Below, one piece after another: positions 24,863 to 34,655 of a stretch of 64,000 bases of DNA. The DNA is from Paenibacillus sp. IHBB 10380 (lineage in GTDB: Bacteria > Bacillota > Bacilli > Paenibacillales > Paenibacillaceae): positions 3,038,001 through 3,102,000 of the forward strand of contig NZ_CP010976.1 of assembly GCF_000949425.1 (NCBI RefSeq). The letters are read 5' to 3'. The notes under the pieces were generated by a model. It saw only the letters and a program-made list of their open reading frames with translations, ran no database searches and was not told the origin of the DNA. Position numbers and translations under genes: made by a program. Positions within the stretch are counted from its first letter, which is position 1; every line of letters starts with the position of its first letter.

Positions 24863-25745
24863 TTATTTAAACTCTAACACAACGGAATCCGCTTTAGGTT
24901 CGTATCCAATGTTCATATATATACGATTCGAGACTGGATTACTCAAATCTGTATATAGACTAGTAAATTGATACGGACCACGCAACATATTTCTTGTTAG
25001 CGTTGCCACACAAGAGCTGGCATATCCCTTATTACGATGCTCAGGAGGTGTATATACCAAATTAACTACCGCTCCATGTAAGGTTGGTCTAGTCTGCTGA
25101 GCCATAGACACAGGTTCACCATCATCTATCCATAGATAGATCGCTGATTTGTCAGTAGCATTCTTAGCCATCTTGATGGCACGATCTATGGACATGACCT
25201 CCAACGCTAGCAGCAAATTCATAAATCCATTGACCCAGCAGTGGAATATCTCTAAACTCAGCCGCTCTAAAAATACCAGGGCTCAACTTGATATCCTTCA
25301 CTTCGGTGCAAGCATATATCCGTTGATCCATTTGTATTTCATAGCTATGACCGGTAATGAATTGCCACTCCTTAGCAAAGAGAAACGCCGTCTCACGTAA
25401 AGCAATGACACTAGGAACAGAGATCACCTCTTGTTCCACAATGTACTGAATGGCCTTAGAGCAGGCCTCAGTAACAAGTTCATCATTCACCCCCTTTTCG
25501 CTATTGTAAATGATTAGGTGCTCCAACGTTTTGACTAAGACTAGGATATCTTGCTCATCGTTACTCACCACTGCCATGAAGGGGAGCGGACCTTCAGGTT
25601 GTGCGTCCTTGACCGCATACTTACATGACTCGACCAGACGATAGATAATACCTAGTGGAAGATTATTAAGCATTTCATTTTCCAGTAGCACAGGTTCAAC
25701 ACGATTCAAGAAATCGGATGGATCGCTATAACTGAGTACATGCAT
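24863..25745 (-). pseudogene. GNAT acetyltransferase split by a frameshift
   Basis: The first frame (25745 to about 25200) reads from MHVLSYSDPSDFLNRVEPVL to RDIPLLGQWIYEFA. The second frame continues from MSIDRAIKMAKNATDKSAIY through VNLVYTPPEHRNKGYASSCV (acetyl-CoA loop) to NPVSNRIYMNIGYEPKADSV. The two overlap at 25164-25222 and together make one protein of about 290 residues of the type common in Bacillales. A one-base change near GGAGGTCATG (25190-25207) is the break. A sequencing error is the alternative. Confidence 0.78.
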
Positions 25746-25922
25746 AATTTAATCTCCCTTCATTAGCCATTTTTCTACCATAGCACAAATAAGGATAAAT
25801 ATATAGAATGAACTAAAGACGAACCCTTATATTAAGATTCACTTTAGAATCTATAGAACTTGGAGTGCACAAACTTTAATTCATTCTATGTAGCAGCAGG
25901 ATATTTTATCCTTTTCATACGA

Positions 25923-26354
25923 TTATCGTTGGGCTAACTCTTGCTCTAGTTCTGTGATCATGTTCTTCTCATCATCATTTATAGCTGATTCGTGTTTAGA
26001 AGCACTGGATGACAACAGATTCTTCTGGACCGCATGTCTAATTTTGTGAATCATAACATTCTTAGCCTCTTGTAATTTCAGCTCACCCCTAGTACCTGTC
26101 ACACGACAAAGATAAGCATGTAGCTCTTCTTCCCCATCCCTATAGGATACATGAAACAACGGTAGAAGTTGTGACTGTTCTCGATCTGTCCATTGATCTG
26201 TAAGGTGAACAGTATATTGTATTGAAGAAGATGTCTCCGTACTAATTAACCCACGTTTCTCTGCTATAATCTGTGAATTTTTTCGTGCCAACATACCAGC
26301 TGCAACCAGCAGTATAATACCGACTACTAATGCAACATATATCACGCTGTACAC
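25923..26354 (-). CDS. Single-pass membrane protein of unknown function
   Basis: 143 residues. Residues 3-24 (SVIYVALVVGIILLVAAGML) form an N-terminal transmembrane helix; the rest is soluble, with a beta-rich part (HLTDQWTDREQSQLLPLF) and a basic C-terminal helix ending in glutamates. No domain recognised. It follows the P-loop gene at 26381 after 26 bases on the same strand and may be cotranscribed. Confidence 0.6.
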   Translation of the reverse strand: MYSVIYVALVVGIILLVAAGMLARKNSQIIAEKRGLISTETSSSIQYTVHLTDQWTDREQSQLLPLFHVSYRDGEEELHAYLCRVTGTRGELKLQEAKNVMIHKIRHAVQKNLLSSSASKHESAINDDEKNMITELEQELAQR

Positions 26355-26380
26355 TCCTTTTTCAATCTATATTATAATCC

Positions 26381-27220
26381 TTATTCTTCTATCAAAATAT
26401 TAACAAGTGCTTGTCTTAGCTGCTCCCTGTCACATGGAGAGTTATCAATGGTCGTTGATGTAAGAGTCAGCTCCGTCATAATTTTCTCTTCCAATTGCTT
26501 TCTAGCATATAACACTTTCAAAGTACCCTCAATGCCAGAATACCCATGTGCTTGTCCATATCCCTGCGATGTATAATAATTCATAAATCCGCTAGACCAT
26601 TCAGCAGGCCATTCTGCTACAGCTTTATTGAAGGTAACATCATAATCCTGCTGGTCCATATAGATGAGTAGCGGATTAAGTGGTGCTATAGCTTTCTCTA
26701 ACTGTTGCACATAATGAAGGGATTCCTCCGATCTTCGATTATGTTTGATCATACTAACCGTTACGGGATTCTGGATAAAGCAACACTCAAACACATAGAC
26801 TTTATTCTGAGAAACAACTGCTTCTGCGAACTTGTTCCATTTAGCTGAAATTAGTTGCATGTGGCGTTCAATGGATATCTCGTAAATATCTTGCTTGCAA
26901 AGATCATCCAGTAGCAAGGGAGGTAGTTGCTCGGGATCATCTTGTTGTATTTTACGATAAGGTAAGAAATAATTGCCTTCTTCATAAAAAGCTCTAGTAC
27001 ACAGAAGCGTCTGATGTTCCTCATGTTTATGGCACAGTGTCTCCCACTCCTCAGGAGTGAAGCTGGAAACGCCCTTATAATCTGCCGGATGATCAAGATC
27101 ATCTTCTAGCACCAGCACAACATTCTTACCATGCTCTTTAAGAATATCAGCAATTAGGCGGGCCCCTGTTGATTTACCAGAGCCTGGCATTCCTTCTACC
27201 ATAATTAGTTGCGCATTCAT
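26381..27220 (-). CDS. P-loop NTPase/kinase
   Basis: 279 residues. Walker A is LIMVEGMPGSGKSTGARLIA, followed by the strand VVLVLEDDLDHPADYKGVSS and the Walker-B-like VYVFECCFIQNP. It resembles the smaller cassette-borne kinase at 18987 in domain order, including a late segment NPLLIYM similar to NPILIYI there. Substrate unknown; small-molecule kinase is the best guess. The short overlapping frame upstream (27174-27413) looks like an unrelated remnant. Confidence 0.72.
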   Translation of the reverse strand: MNAQLIMVEGMPGSGKSTGARLIADILKEHGKNVVLVLEDDLDHPADYKGVSSFTPEEWETLCHKHEEHQTLLCTRAFYEEGNYFLPYRKIQQDDPEQLPPLLLDDLCKQDIYEISIERHMQLISAKWNKFAEAVVSQNKVYVFECCFIQNPVTVSMIKHNRRSEESLHYVQQLEKAIAPLNPLLIYMDQQDYDVTFNKAVAEWPAEWSSGFMNYYTSQGYGQAHGYSGIEGTLKVLYARKQLEEKIMTELTLTSTTIDNSPCDREQLRQALVNILIEE

Positions 27221-27413
27221 TTATGATCCCCCCTTGAAACATTCTATCATGGAAATAGAGCAGATACATCACATTAGGAGCGATCACTACGCCCCCAATT
27301 TTATGGAACCCTTGATAAATCCAGTATGGTTCTCGATCTAAACTGATCTTATACAACATTTCTTGGCTATAACTATGATATTCAGCATTGTAATAAATAG
27401 ATCCTCTATGAAC
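27174..27413 (-). pseudogene. Possible gene fragment upstream of the P-loop gene
   Basis: The frame reads GSIYYNAEYHSYSQEMLYKI, then SLDREPYWIYQGFHKIGGVV and YLLYFHDRMFQGG, which looks like true protein, but it starts after a TAA with no ribosome binding site and runs into the next gene. I do not recognise it; probably the remains of a truncated gene. Confidence 0.35.
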
Positions 27414-27447
27414 TTATGCGCCTTGTCTCCATTTCAACTCTTAAAAC

Positions 27448-27486
27448 ACAAAAAAACAGCCTATCCTTATTCAGGAATGGCTGTCT
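27448..27486 (-). terminator. Terminator after the HAD gene
   Basis: On the minus strand ACAGCC.TCCT pairs with AGGA.GGCTGT and is followed by TTTTTTTGTGTTTT. Confidence 0.85.
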
Positions 27487-27537
27487 TCGAAGGAACTAAT
27501 CTATATTATCATTCTGCTTTGTTTATCGGTTGATCGT

Positions 27538-28197
27538 CTACGTTAATATAGAGAAGGCATCTGTAAGCTCTGCCACTGTTCTATACGTGTAAGTCGGATT
27601 ACACTCTAGCAATTCTTCAGAATTTCCATACCCATATTCAACAGCAATAGACGAGATCCCATTGTTATTCGCTCCAATGATATCATGTTTCCGATCTCCG
27701 ATCATGATCGTTTTCTCTTTATTTAGTCCCTTATCCACAATAACGCTTCGAATAATAGAAGTTTTATCTGCCATCGTTCCATCGAGATTGCTACCATATA
27801 TAGCTGCGAAATAATGATCAATTTCGAAATGTCTTACGATTTGCTCAGCGTATACCGTTGGCTTCGAAGTTGCAATCATAAGTGTTTTTCCTTGATTAAG
27901 CAGCATTTGCAATAGCTCAGGAATCCCTGAGTACACTGCGTTATCGAACATTCCTTTGTCTACGAAATACTCTCTGAAATAAGTAACAGCTTGGCTAACC
28001 TCTGCCTCAGCGAAACCATAAAAATCTGCAAATGAAACGGCAAGCGGGGGTCCTATAAACATCTCAAGCTTGTCTAAATCAGGCTCATGAATATCAAATT
28101 TAGATAACGCATACTGTACTGATTTCGTAATTCCTGACTTAGGGTCTGTAAGTGTCCCATCTAGATCAAATAAAATAATTTCAGCATTCAAGATCAT
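27538..28197 (-). CDS. HAD family hydrolase (phosphoglycolate phosphatase-like)
   Basis: 219 residues. Motif I is ILFDLDGTLTDPKSG with the catalytic DxD, motif II is MIATSKPTVYAEQI, and motif III/IV is MIGDRKHDIIGANNNGISSI. A helical cap (residues 18-85) places it in subfamily IA. Such enzymes remove phosphate from phosphoglycolate, PPi or nucleotides; substrate not readable. It follows the CPBP gene after 14 bases and so ends a three-gene operon with it and the exporter. Confidence 0.85.
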   Translation of the reverse strand: MILNAEIILFDLDGTLTDPKSGITKSVQYALSKFDIHEPDLDKLEMFIGPPLAVSFADFYGFAEAEVSQAVTYFREYFVDKGMFDNAVYSGIPELLQMLLNQGKTLMIATSKPTVYAEQIVRHFEIDHYFAAIYGSNLDGTMADKTSIIRSVIVDKGLNKEKTIMIGDRKHDIIGANNNGISSIAVEYGYGNSEELLECNPTYTYRTVAELTDAFSILT

Positions 28198-28211
28198 ATC
28201 AACCTCTTTTC

Positions 28212-29033
28212 TTAAAAAATTAATCCACTCAGTACGAATAATACATTCATGATGAAATGGAGAATGATCACAGGAAGCAACCCTTGGGATCTAATCGCAA
28301 TTCCGCCTAACATCATCCCTAATAATGCGAATAATGCACATATACTCCAAGAGAATCCCAATGAATAATGGTATATCCCAAACATAATACTGCCTATTAT
28401 TAATCCCTGTTTCTCACCTAGCCCATCAACAAATCGAGAAAGTACATATCCTCTCCAAAGAAACTCTTCTAGAATAGCGTTAATAAATGCGAAGACTAAT
28501 CCATACAGAAGAAGTGAGAGAAAGTCTTCTCGTCCCCACTGAATAACTGGGATAAACGACGATATCATGACGATCACACCTACAAGTAGAAATCTCCACA
28601 TCCGGTCCTTCAATCCAACCCATATGAATGGGAAATGAATGGGACCGGTAAAGCTCCCATAGGCAAAGTAACGTGTTTGAGCAGGACGAAATTTATCCCA
28701 TAGCATAAAAGGCAGAAGGAACCCAATGAGGCTAAGCCGTGATATAGCGATAACTAACTCTTGTGTAAGGTTAGCATACGTTAGTAAGGTAGTCATCGTT
28801 GAATCCAAATACACCGCTGTCCAGTAACCTATAATATATATAACACTCATATGTACAATGTTCCTAATCCCTTGAGAAACAGGTGCATAACATGATATCA
28901 GCGCTATCCCAATCGCTAATATCAGGCTTTCCTTAATCGTTATTAATTGAACAGTAATTCCTGTGGCAATCATAAAGATACAAGCACTATATAACCAAAC
29001 ATTCGTTCTAAGCTTCGCTTTACCTTTGGACAT
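28212..29033 (-). CDS. CPBP family intramembrane glutamic protease
   Basis: 273 residues with about seven hydrophobic segments. The active-site motifs are AILEEFLWRGYVLSRF (EExxxR) and MFGIYHYSLGF, with a final HFIMNVL that completes the Abi/CAAX protease pattern. In Bacillota such proteins act in bacteriocin self-immunity or in membrane protein processing. Its ATG overlaps the stop of the exporter gene (TAATG), so it is translationally coupled to it. Confidence 0.85.
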   Translation of the reverse strand: MSKGKAKLRTNVWLYSACIFMIATGITVQLITIKESLILAIGIALISCYAPVSQGIRNIVHMSVIYIIGYWTAVYLDSTMTTLLTYANLTQELVIAISRLSLIGFLLPFMLWDKFRPAQTRYFAYGSFTGPIHFPFIWVGLKDRMWRFLLVGVIVMISSFIPVIQWGREDFLSLLLYGLVFAFINAILEEFLWRGYVLSRFVDGLGEKQGLIIGSIMFGIYHYSLGFSWSICALFALLGMMLGGIAIRSQGLLPVIILHFIMNVLFVLSGLIF

Positions 29034-30553
29034 TACGGCTCACCTTCAGGTAATTTACTCAATTGAACGCGCGCTTTACCCATAAGGAATACAACAATAA
29101 CAGCCACACCAACAGGAATTAAAGCAATATAGAAGATATGAGCTATCGATGTTGACATGGCATTCACGATTTTATCAAGAATTTCAGCTGGAATCTGTGA
29201 ACGAACACCCGCTTGAAAAATTTGCTTCGGATCTTCAAAATTAGACAATGCGGAGGAGGCATCGCCCATTCCCCTGAAATTCTCTGTAAGCTTACTTGTG
29301 AACACAGAATTCTGAATTGTACCAAAAATCGTAATTCCAAGCGTCATCCCGAGCGAACGAAGAAATTGATTCGTCGAATTCGCAGTTCCTCGGTATCGAG
29401 GTTCAAGATTATGTGTTGAAGATGTTGGCAGAAGGGAGAAAGAGAAGCCCATTCCGAATCCAACGACGATCATAGCCATGGTTAAGAAGGAGCGAGCCGT
29501 CTCCGGAGTCAACGTACTTAACATAAACATACCGACGAAATAAGAAACCACGGATAGAAACATTAAGTTACGATAGCTCGTTTTGGCTACAAATATTCCC
29601 CCTATGGAGCTACCTACGACAGACCCTAGCATCATAGGTGTTAGAATTAACCCCGCATTCGTAGCGGATCCGCCATAGACCGCTTGAACAAATATCGGAA
29701 TATAAACCGTCATAATGATAAAAGTGCCCCCATATAGAAAGGCTAATATTTGGGTTGTAGCAAATAAGCGACGTTTAAACAACCAGAAAGGTACAATAGG
29801 TTCTTGTGCTTTCAGTTCAACAAAGAAAAATACGATAAAAAATACAACAAAACTAGTAAATAATGAAATAACAATGGAGGAGTTCCAAGCATACTCTTTG
29901 CCTCCAAGCTCTAGAGCAAACATCAAGCTAATGACTGCAATAACGAGAGTTGCGGCACCCCACCAATCAATCTTTTGTTTCACATGCTGTTTAGATTCAT
30001 GATAAGAACGAATAATAAATAGCAAAGCTACAATCCCAATAGGAACATTGATGTAAAATATCCATTCCCATCCAATGTATTGCGTAATATAAGCACCAAG
30101 CAACGGACCTACGACACTTGCCGCTCCGAATACTGCGCCTAATAAAGCCGTCATTTTACCACGATTCTCAGGAGGGAATATATCAAAAATAATCGCAAAA
30201 GCTATTGGCATCAACGCGCCGCCACCAATGCCTTGAATGGCACGATAAATGCTAAGTTGCTCGATGCTTTGGGCAAAACCACACAATATAGAGCCAAATA
30301 GAAATACCACGATCCCAAAAATAAAAAACCTTTTACGTCCATACATATCAGATAACTTACCGAAGATCGGCATACCTGCCATCGTAGTAATCATATACGC
30401 TGACGTTACCCATATAAATTTATCAAAACCTCCAAGCTTAGACACGATAGTACCCATAGCTGTAGCTACGATGGTATTATCAATGGCCGCCATAAATATG
30501 GCGAGCAATAGCCCTGCCACGACTAGCTTAATATTACTTTTTGATGTTTCCAC
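29033..30553 (-). CDS. MFS multidrug exporter, DHA2 (EmrB/QacA) family
   Basis: 506 residues with 14 predicted helices, the DHA2 number. Motif A is FGKLSDMYGRKRFF, motif C is GAVFGAASVVGPLLGAYI, and the N-terminal VAGLLLAIFMAAIDNTIVAT is the DHA2 helix-1 motif D1. It should export lipophilic compounds by proton antiport. The start is a GTG after AAGGAG. It is the first gene of an operon with the CPBP protease and the HAD hydrolase. Confidence 0.88.
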   Translation of the reverse strand: METSKSNIKLVVAGLLLAIFMAAIDNTIVATAMGTIVSKLGGFDKFIWVTSAYMITTMAGMPIFGKLSDMYGRKRFFIFGIVVFLFGSILCGFAQSIEQLSIYRAIQGIGGGALMPIAFAIIFDIFPPENRGKMTALLGAVFGAASVVGPLLGAYITQYIGWEWIFYINVPIGIVALLFIIRSYHESKQHVKQKIDWWGAATLVIAVISLMFALELGGKEYAWNSSIVISLFTSFVVFFIVFFFVELKAQEPIVPFWLFKRRLFATTQILAFLYGGTFIIMTVYIPIFVQAVYGGSATNAGLILTPMMLGSVVGSSIGGIFVAKTSYRNLMFLSVVSYFVGMFMLSTLTPETARSFLTMAMIVVGFGMGFSFSLLPTSSTHNLEPRYRGTANSTNQFLRSLGMTLGITIFGTIQNSVFTSKLTENFRGMGDASSALSNFEDPKQIFQAGVRSQIPAEILDKIVNAMSTSIAHIFYIALIPVGVAVIVVFLMGKARVQLSKLPEGEP

Positions 30554-30646
30554 GCTTTCAGTTCTCCTTTTGTTATAATCTTATATCCTAATAGGATTCT
30601 TGTGATTATTATACCTCTCACAATAAAACAAAAGCACTACAACAAA

Positions 30647-30677
30647 CAAAAAAACAGCACCCATGAGCAAGTGCTGG
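30647..30677 (-). terminator. Terminator after the secreted protein gene
   Basis: On the minus strand CAGCAC and GTGCTG pair and are followed by TTTTTTTG. Confidence 0.78.
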
Positions 30678-30703
30678 ATCTTATTTCTTTATACAATTCA
30701 TGT

Positions 30704-31216
30704 TTAAGGAATAAATTGCTGAACAATCTTAACTACTTTTCCATCATTCACCGTTAGATGATAAGGGAATACGCTAGCATCTAACAGTTCATTGTTGTGA
30801 TATATGGCTTCAAATTTATGTAATGAGACCGGCTCATTCCACTCCACTTGAATGCTTTCGTAAGTACCATCGTGGTCATAAATTTGCATCAACACTTCAG
30901 CATCTGCAGCTACTTCTAACTTCTGTAATTGTGGATCGTCGTTGATCACATAATATCCATCAGGGGGACCCGTCATGTCGCCCGTATCTTGCTCACGTTC
31001 TAGAAACTTCTCATTCGCAGCTTCACCTTCATACCACTGGATGTGGTCTGCTTCAATATATAAATGACCATTCTCTTGTACTATACTAGTAATCATTGCA
31101 GTGGATGTATCATCCTTAGGTTCAACAGGCTGATATCCAATTGCACTTGTCGTAGTAATAGATGTTAAAAGAACAATAACCATTATCGTCATAAAGAGTG
31201 CTGATTTTCTCATCAT
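30704..31216 (-). CDS. Secreted protein of unknown function
   Basis: 170 residues with a signal peptide: basic MMRKS, a hydrophobic core LFMTIMVIVLLTSITT and a small-residue cleavage region TTSAIG. The mature part is acidic and beta-like, with IEADHIQWYEGEAANEKFLE and DGYYVINDDPQLQKLEVA. I recall similar Bacillus proteins annotated only as hypothetical. It stands alone and ends in the terminator at 30647. Confidence 0.7.
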   Translation of the reverse strand: MMRKSALFMTIMVIVLLTSITTTSAIGYQPVEPKDDTSTAMITSIVQENGHLYIEADHIQWYEGEAANEKFLEREQDTGDMTGPPDGYYVINDDPQLQKLEVAADAEVLMQIYDHDGTYESIQVEWNEPVSLHKFEAIYHNNELLDASVFPYHLTVNDGKVVKIVQQFIP

Positions 31217-31478
31217 AATTCTCCTTTACTACTTACATTATATAACTCTATATTGCTCATTACCCTTACTCAGAACTTCAAAACGCTAATTTAAAATGTT
31301 TATTTTTTATCTTCCTTAATTATATACGAACAATAGTGACTAAACGTTGCAATATAGTTACAAGGAGGTTATATTTTTGTGTTTTTAATCACAGTTTCCA
31401 TTGTCAAAAAGCCCGCAGCTTACACGGACTAGATTGGACCCTATTTGATGTATATGTGAGCCTCATTCGGGATAGTCG

Positions 31479-32684
31479 CTAGTTCCCACCTGCTCGGGTT
31501 GTCTTCTGATCTGCCTTCATCGTGAAGCACAGCATCAGACCTATACAATACACGAAAGCGCCAAAACAATAAGCCCCAGTATAACCTCCCATTTGATCGA
31601 TTATCCATCCAGCCAACCCAGGTCCAATCATTTGACCAAAAGCATAAAATACAGAAATAAATCCAATAGCTACAGATATATATTTTTGCGGAACCTCATG
31701 AGAAGCACTTACCTGAATCAATCCTAAAACTCCTCCCATTGTGGAACCCCATATGACTGCTGAAATCATAAACCCAGCCAAATTATTCATGAGTAAAGGA
31801 ACTAAATTTCCAATAATGGCGCATGATAATGCTATAAGTAATGCTCTTCTTGATCCGATCCGATCTGAAATGATTCCCCAAATCGGTCCCCCAACAATAG
31901 AGAATGCACCTGCAATAGCAAAGGTAGTTCCTGTGACGGAATCGGAAATTCCAATTTCTTTCATAAACCCCGTCTGATATAGATTTGGAATTAGATACAC
32001 TATACCAACCGCGAAATAAAGCCAAGCTATTTTCATTAGCCTTTTATTTTGTAACCATTTCGGTTTTTCTTTATCATTACTATTATGTTCTGTCACGGGT
32101 GGGTTTCTCAAAATAAACGTAGCTAAGATAAGAACTAACAAAGCAATAAGTCCAAATACGAACCACACTGCACGCCAACCTAAATCTGGCCATTGCCCCA
32201 TAATATAGGGAACAAGAATTCCGCTCAAGAACATCCCTAAACCCGCACCACTTAGCAGAAACCCTAACACAATCCCCCTTTTATTCGGAAACCAACTAAT
32301 CATAAGCGACATCAATGGCGTAAACACTAATGAACTGCCCGCACCAATAATGAGCATAAGAAGAGCTGCCCACCAAAAGGAAGTCGCCGTGGCAAGGCCC
32401 AGTAAACTGACTACGACACTCCATCCACCTATAAGCAATACCGCTTTGGCTCCCCAGCGAAATGCAAGAATACCCGATAAACCTACGGTTAACAAATATC
32501 CTAAGAACATAATCGTTCCTAACATACCCGATTGTGAGACCGTTAAAGACAACCCTTCCTGCATATAGGGGAGAACCGCTCCATATGCGACCCTTGCCAA
32601 TCCTGTTGTTGCCATAATCAGAAGCAACCCTATCATTACATTTATCCAAAAGGGCTGCTGTGCCTGTTCAACTTTTTTAACCAT
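31479..32684 (-). CDS. YbfB/YjiJ-type MFS transporter
   Basis: 401 residues with about 12 helices. The helix-1 motif GLARVAYGAVLPYMQ and SGILAFRWGAKAVLLIGG are characteristic of the YbfB/YjiJ branch; a second half motif is GIISDRIGSRRALL. Substrate unknown. Single gene; its downstream neighbour across 260 bases is the secreted protein gene, and the IS1182 copy sits 180 bases upstream. Confidence 0.78.
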   Translation of the reverse strand: MVKKVEQAQQPFWINVMIGLLLIMATTGLARVAYGAVLPYMQEGLSLTVSQSGMLGTIMFLGYLLTVGLSGILAFRWGAKAVLLIGGWSVVVSLLGLATATSFWWAALLMLIIGAGSSLVFTPLMSLMISWFPNKRGIVLGFLLSGAGLGMFLSGILVPYIMGQWPDLGWRAVWFVFGLIALLVLILATFILRNPPVTEHNSNDKEKPKWLQNKRLMKIAWLYFAVGIVYLIPNLYQTGFMKEIGISDSVTGTTFAIAGAFSIVGGPIWGIISDRIGSRRALLIALSCAIIGNLVPLLMNNLAGFMISAVIWGSTMGGVLGLIQVSASHEVPQKYISVAIGFISVFYAFGQMIGPGLAGWIIDQMGGYTGAYCFGAFVYCIGLMLCFTMKADQKTTRAGGN

Positions 32685-32860
32685 TCTATATTTCTCCTTT
32701 GTTGTGTCTCTTTTTATTTTCCCATTGCCTTCATGGTTCCATCAATCCCATCCCTAACTCCATATTACTATCGCAGAACTCCATGCATCTACCTGTGCGC
32801 GGAGTCTATTACTGGTTATCGGGATAAGACATTTTTTCTTCCCTCATTACACAAAAAGAA

Positions 32861-34622
32861 GAGGCTGTCCCAAAAGTAAGTTCTAGCTCACTTTGAGAAC
32901 AGCTCGCTTAAGAAAAAAATGAAAAATGGCGGCGTTAGGGGTGCTATCCCTTCGCCGTCATTGCTTGTTTTTGGTCTACTGCCGCCTTTTTGAGCAAATT
33001 ATGGGCAAGCGAAAGCCATCCGACCTCAAGGCTTACCTTCGGCAAGCCGCGAAGCAGAAAACGCCGGAATCCCCGGTTATTCTTCATTTGCCCAAATACG
33101 CTCTCCGGCTCAATCATCCGCCGAACGGACAGGGCATAACCTTCCTCGCTCCGGAGTCTTTCTCGTGCATGCTGTTTGTAACGCAGGTACCTCAAACTGA
33201 CGCTGATTTCCCGATTTCCTTTCGCTTTCGTGCAAGATGCTTTGAGTGGGCATCCTTCACAGCTCTCACTTCTATAGTGCCTCTTCCGAATTTCAAATCC
33301 GCCTTCCGTCGTTTCCTTGCTCTCATACCGGAAGATTAACTTACGTCCTGCCGCGCATGTCCACGTATCCTCGGCTTCGTCATACTGCCAGTTGTCGATT
33401 TTGCTAATATCCTTCTGCCATGTCCTTGTCTTTTCCTTATGATACGTGCTGTACTTTACCACAGCCTCAAGCTGTTCACTTTCCAAGTAAGCGTAGTTTT
33501 CTTCCCCGCCATATCCGGCATCCGCGATCACCGTTCCCGGCAGCTTGCCGAGGGTGGCTTTGACTTTCTCCAAATGGGGTTTTAAGCAGCGCGTATCGGT
33601 TGGACGCTGATGCAGACTGTAGCCGATAATAAACTGATTTTCTGTTCCAATCTGCACATTATAGCCCGGCTTCAGTTGGCCGTTACGCATATGATCTTCT
33701 TTCATCCGCATAAACGTGGCATCCGTGTCGGTCTTGCTATAGCTATTCCGATCCTCAAGAATCTCTTGTTGGACTTCGTATTTTTGCAGACGAGGAAGCA
33801 GGTCTTTACGGAGAATGCGTACCGCTTTTTTGAGCGGCTTGTCCTTTGGATTTTCTTGCAGTCTGGTTTCTAATTGCTGAACGGCGGATGCTAGCTTTTC
33901 GCTGGTTAGCGAAGAGGTCTCACCAAGCACTGCGAGGTCTTGAGCAGCCAGTTCATGCTCTTCTTGCTGCTGGGCCTCTTCGATGGTCGCGAACAATGTC
34001 TGTACCTTCTCTTGCAACTTCGCTTTATGTTTTACGACGGCTTTGCCCCAGACAAACGTATACCGATTGGCATTCGCTTCGATTTTGGTGCCGTCAAGAA
34101 AATAGTGCTCAAGCTTGACGTAGTTCTCCTCAACCAGGAACTGCAGAACGGTGGTAAAGATAGCCTCGAGCACGTTTTTCATTCGCTCGGAACGGAACCG
34201 GTTGATTGTGCGGAAGTCCGGACGTTGCCTGCCTGCAATCCACATGAACATGATGTTCTCGCGGACGGCTTTGGCGATTTGGCGAGAGGAATAGATCCGC
34301 TGTGTGTAGGCGTAGATAATGACCTTGGCGAGCATCTTGGGGTGATAGCTGTCTCGCCCACCACCGGGATATGCTGACTCAAAAATAGCGTCGTCTAGCC
34401 GGTTAATGGCTGCGTTGACGACGCGAACCAAATGATTAGGAGGAATGTCTTCTTCCAAGTCCATTGGCAGGCAAAGTTGTCCATGGTATATTGAATGTAC
34501 AAAGAAATCGTTCCTTTCGAAAATGGTGGGTGTTACTTCCATTTTATCAAAGAACGGTTACTTTTTGATCTCCACAAGACAAAAAGCTGTCCCTCAGGTC
34601 TATAACCTTTTGGGACAGCCTC
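32861..34622 (-). mobile_element. IS1182-family insertion sequence
   Basis: The ends carry inverted repeats: GAGGCTGTCCCAAAAG at 32861-32876 and its exact complement CTTTTGGGACAGCCTC at 34607-34622. One intact transposase gene lies inside. No clear target duplication is visible. The right end contains a hairpin (GCTGTCCC against GGGACAGC, 34585-34620) that recurs at 35467. Confidence 0.85.
32944..34542 (-). CDS. IS1182-type transposase
   Basis: 532-residue DDE transposase (DUF772 plus DDE_Tnp_1). The N-terminus ends in the segment ILFAYTQ-like VIIYAYTQRIYSSRQIAKAV; the first catalytic Asp is in FLDGTKIEANAN, the second in VIADAGYGGEENY, and the Glu is in RMIEPESVFGQMKNNRGFRR. The zinc-like RSESCEGCPLKASCTKAKGN segment is typical. 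No frameshift or stop is seen, so the copy is probably active or recent. Confidence 0.9.
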   Translation of the reverse strand: MEVTPTIFERNDFFVHSIYHGQLCLPMDLEEDIPPNHLVRVVNAAINRLDDAIFESAYPGGGRDSYHPKMLAKVIIYAYTQRIYSSRQIAKAVRENIMFMWIAGRQRPDFRTINRFRSERMKNVLEAIFTTVLQFLVEENYVKLEHYFLDGTKIEANANRYTFVWGKAVVKHKAKLQEKVQTLFATIEEAQQQEEHELAAQDLAVLGETSSLTSEKLASAVQQLETRLQENPKDKPLKKAVRILRKDLLPRLQKYEVQQEILEDRNSYSKTDTDATFMRMKEDHMRNGQLKPGYNVQIGTENQFIIGYSLHQRPTDTRCLKPHLEKVKATLGKLPGTVIADAGYGGEENYAYLESEQLEAVVKYSTYHKEKTRTWQKDISKIDNWQYDEAEDTWTCAAGRKLIFRYESKETTEGGFEIRKRHYRSESCEGCPLKASCTKAKGNREISVSLRYLRYKQHARERLRSEEGYALSVRRMIEPESVFGQMKNNRGFRRFLLRGLPKVSLEVGWLSLAHNLLKKAAVDQKQAMTAKG

Positions 34623-34655
34623 GCCCGGACAAAAAGTGCGTGAGGAGAAAGCGAT

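Noticed and set aside
32926-33339. Plus-strand frames opposite the transposase
   Set aside because: Shadows of the transposase gene, which is intact on the minus strand.
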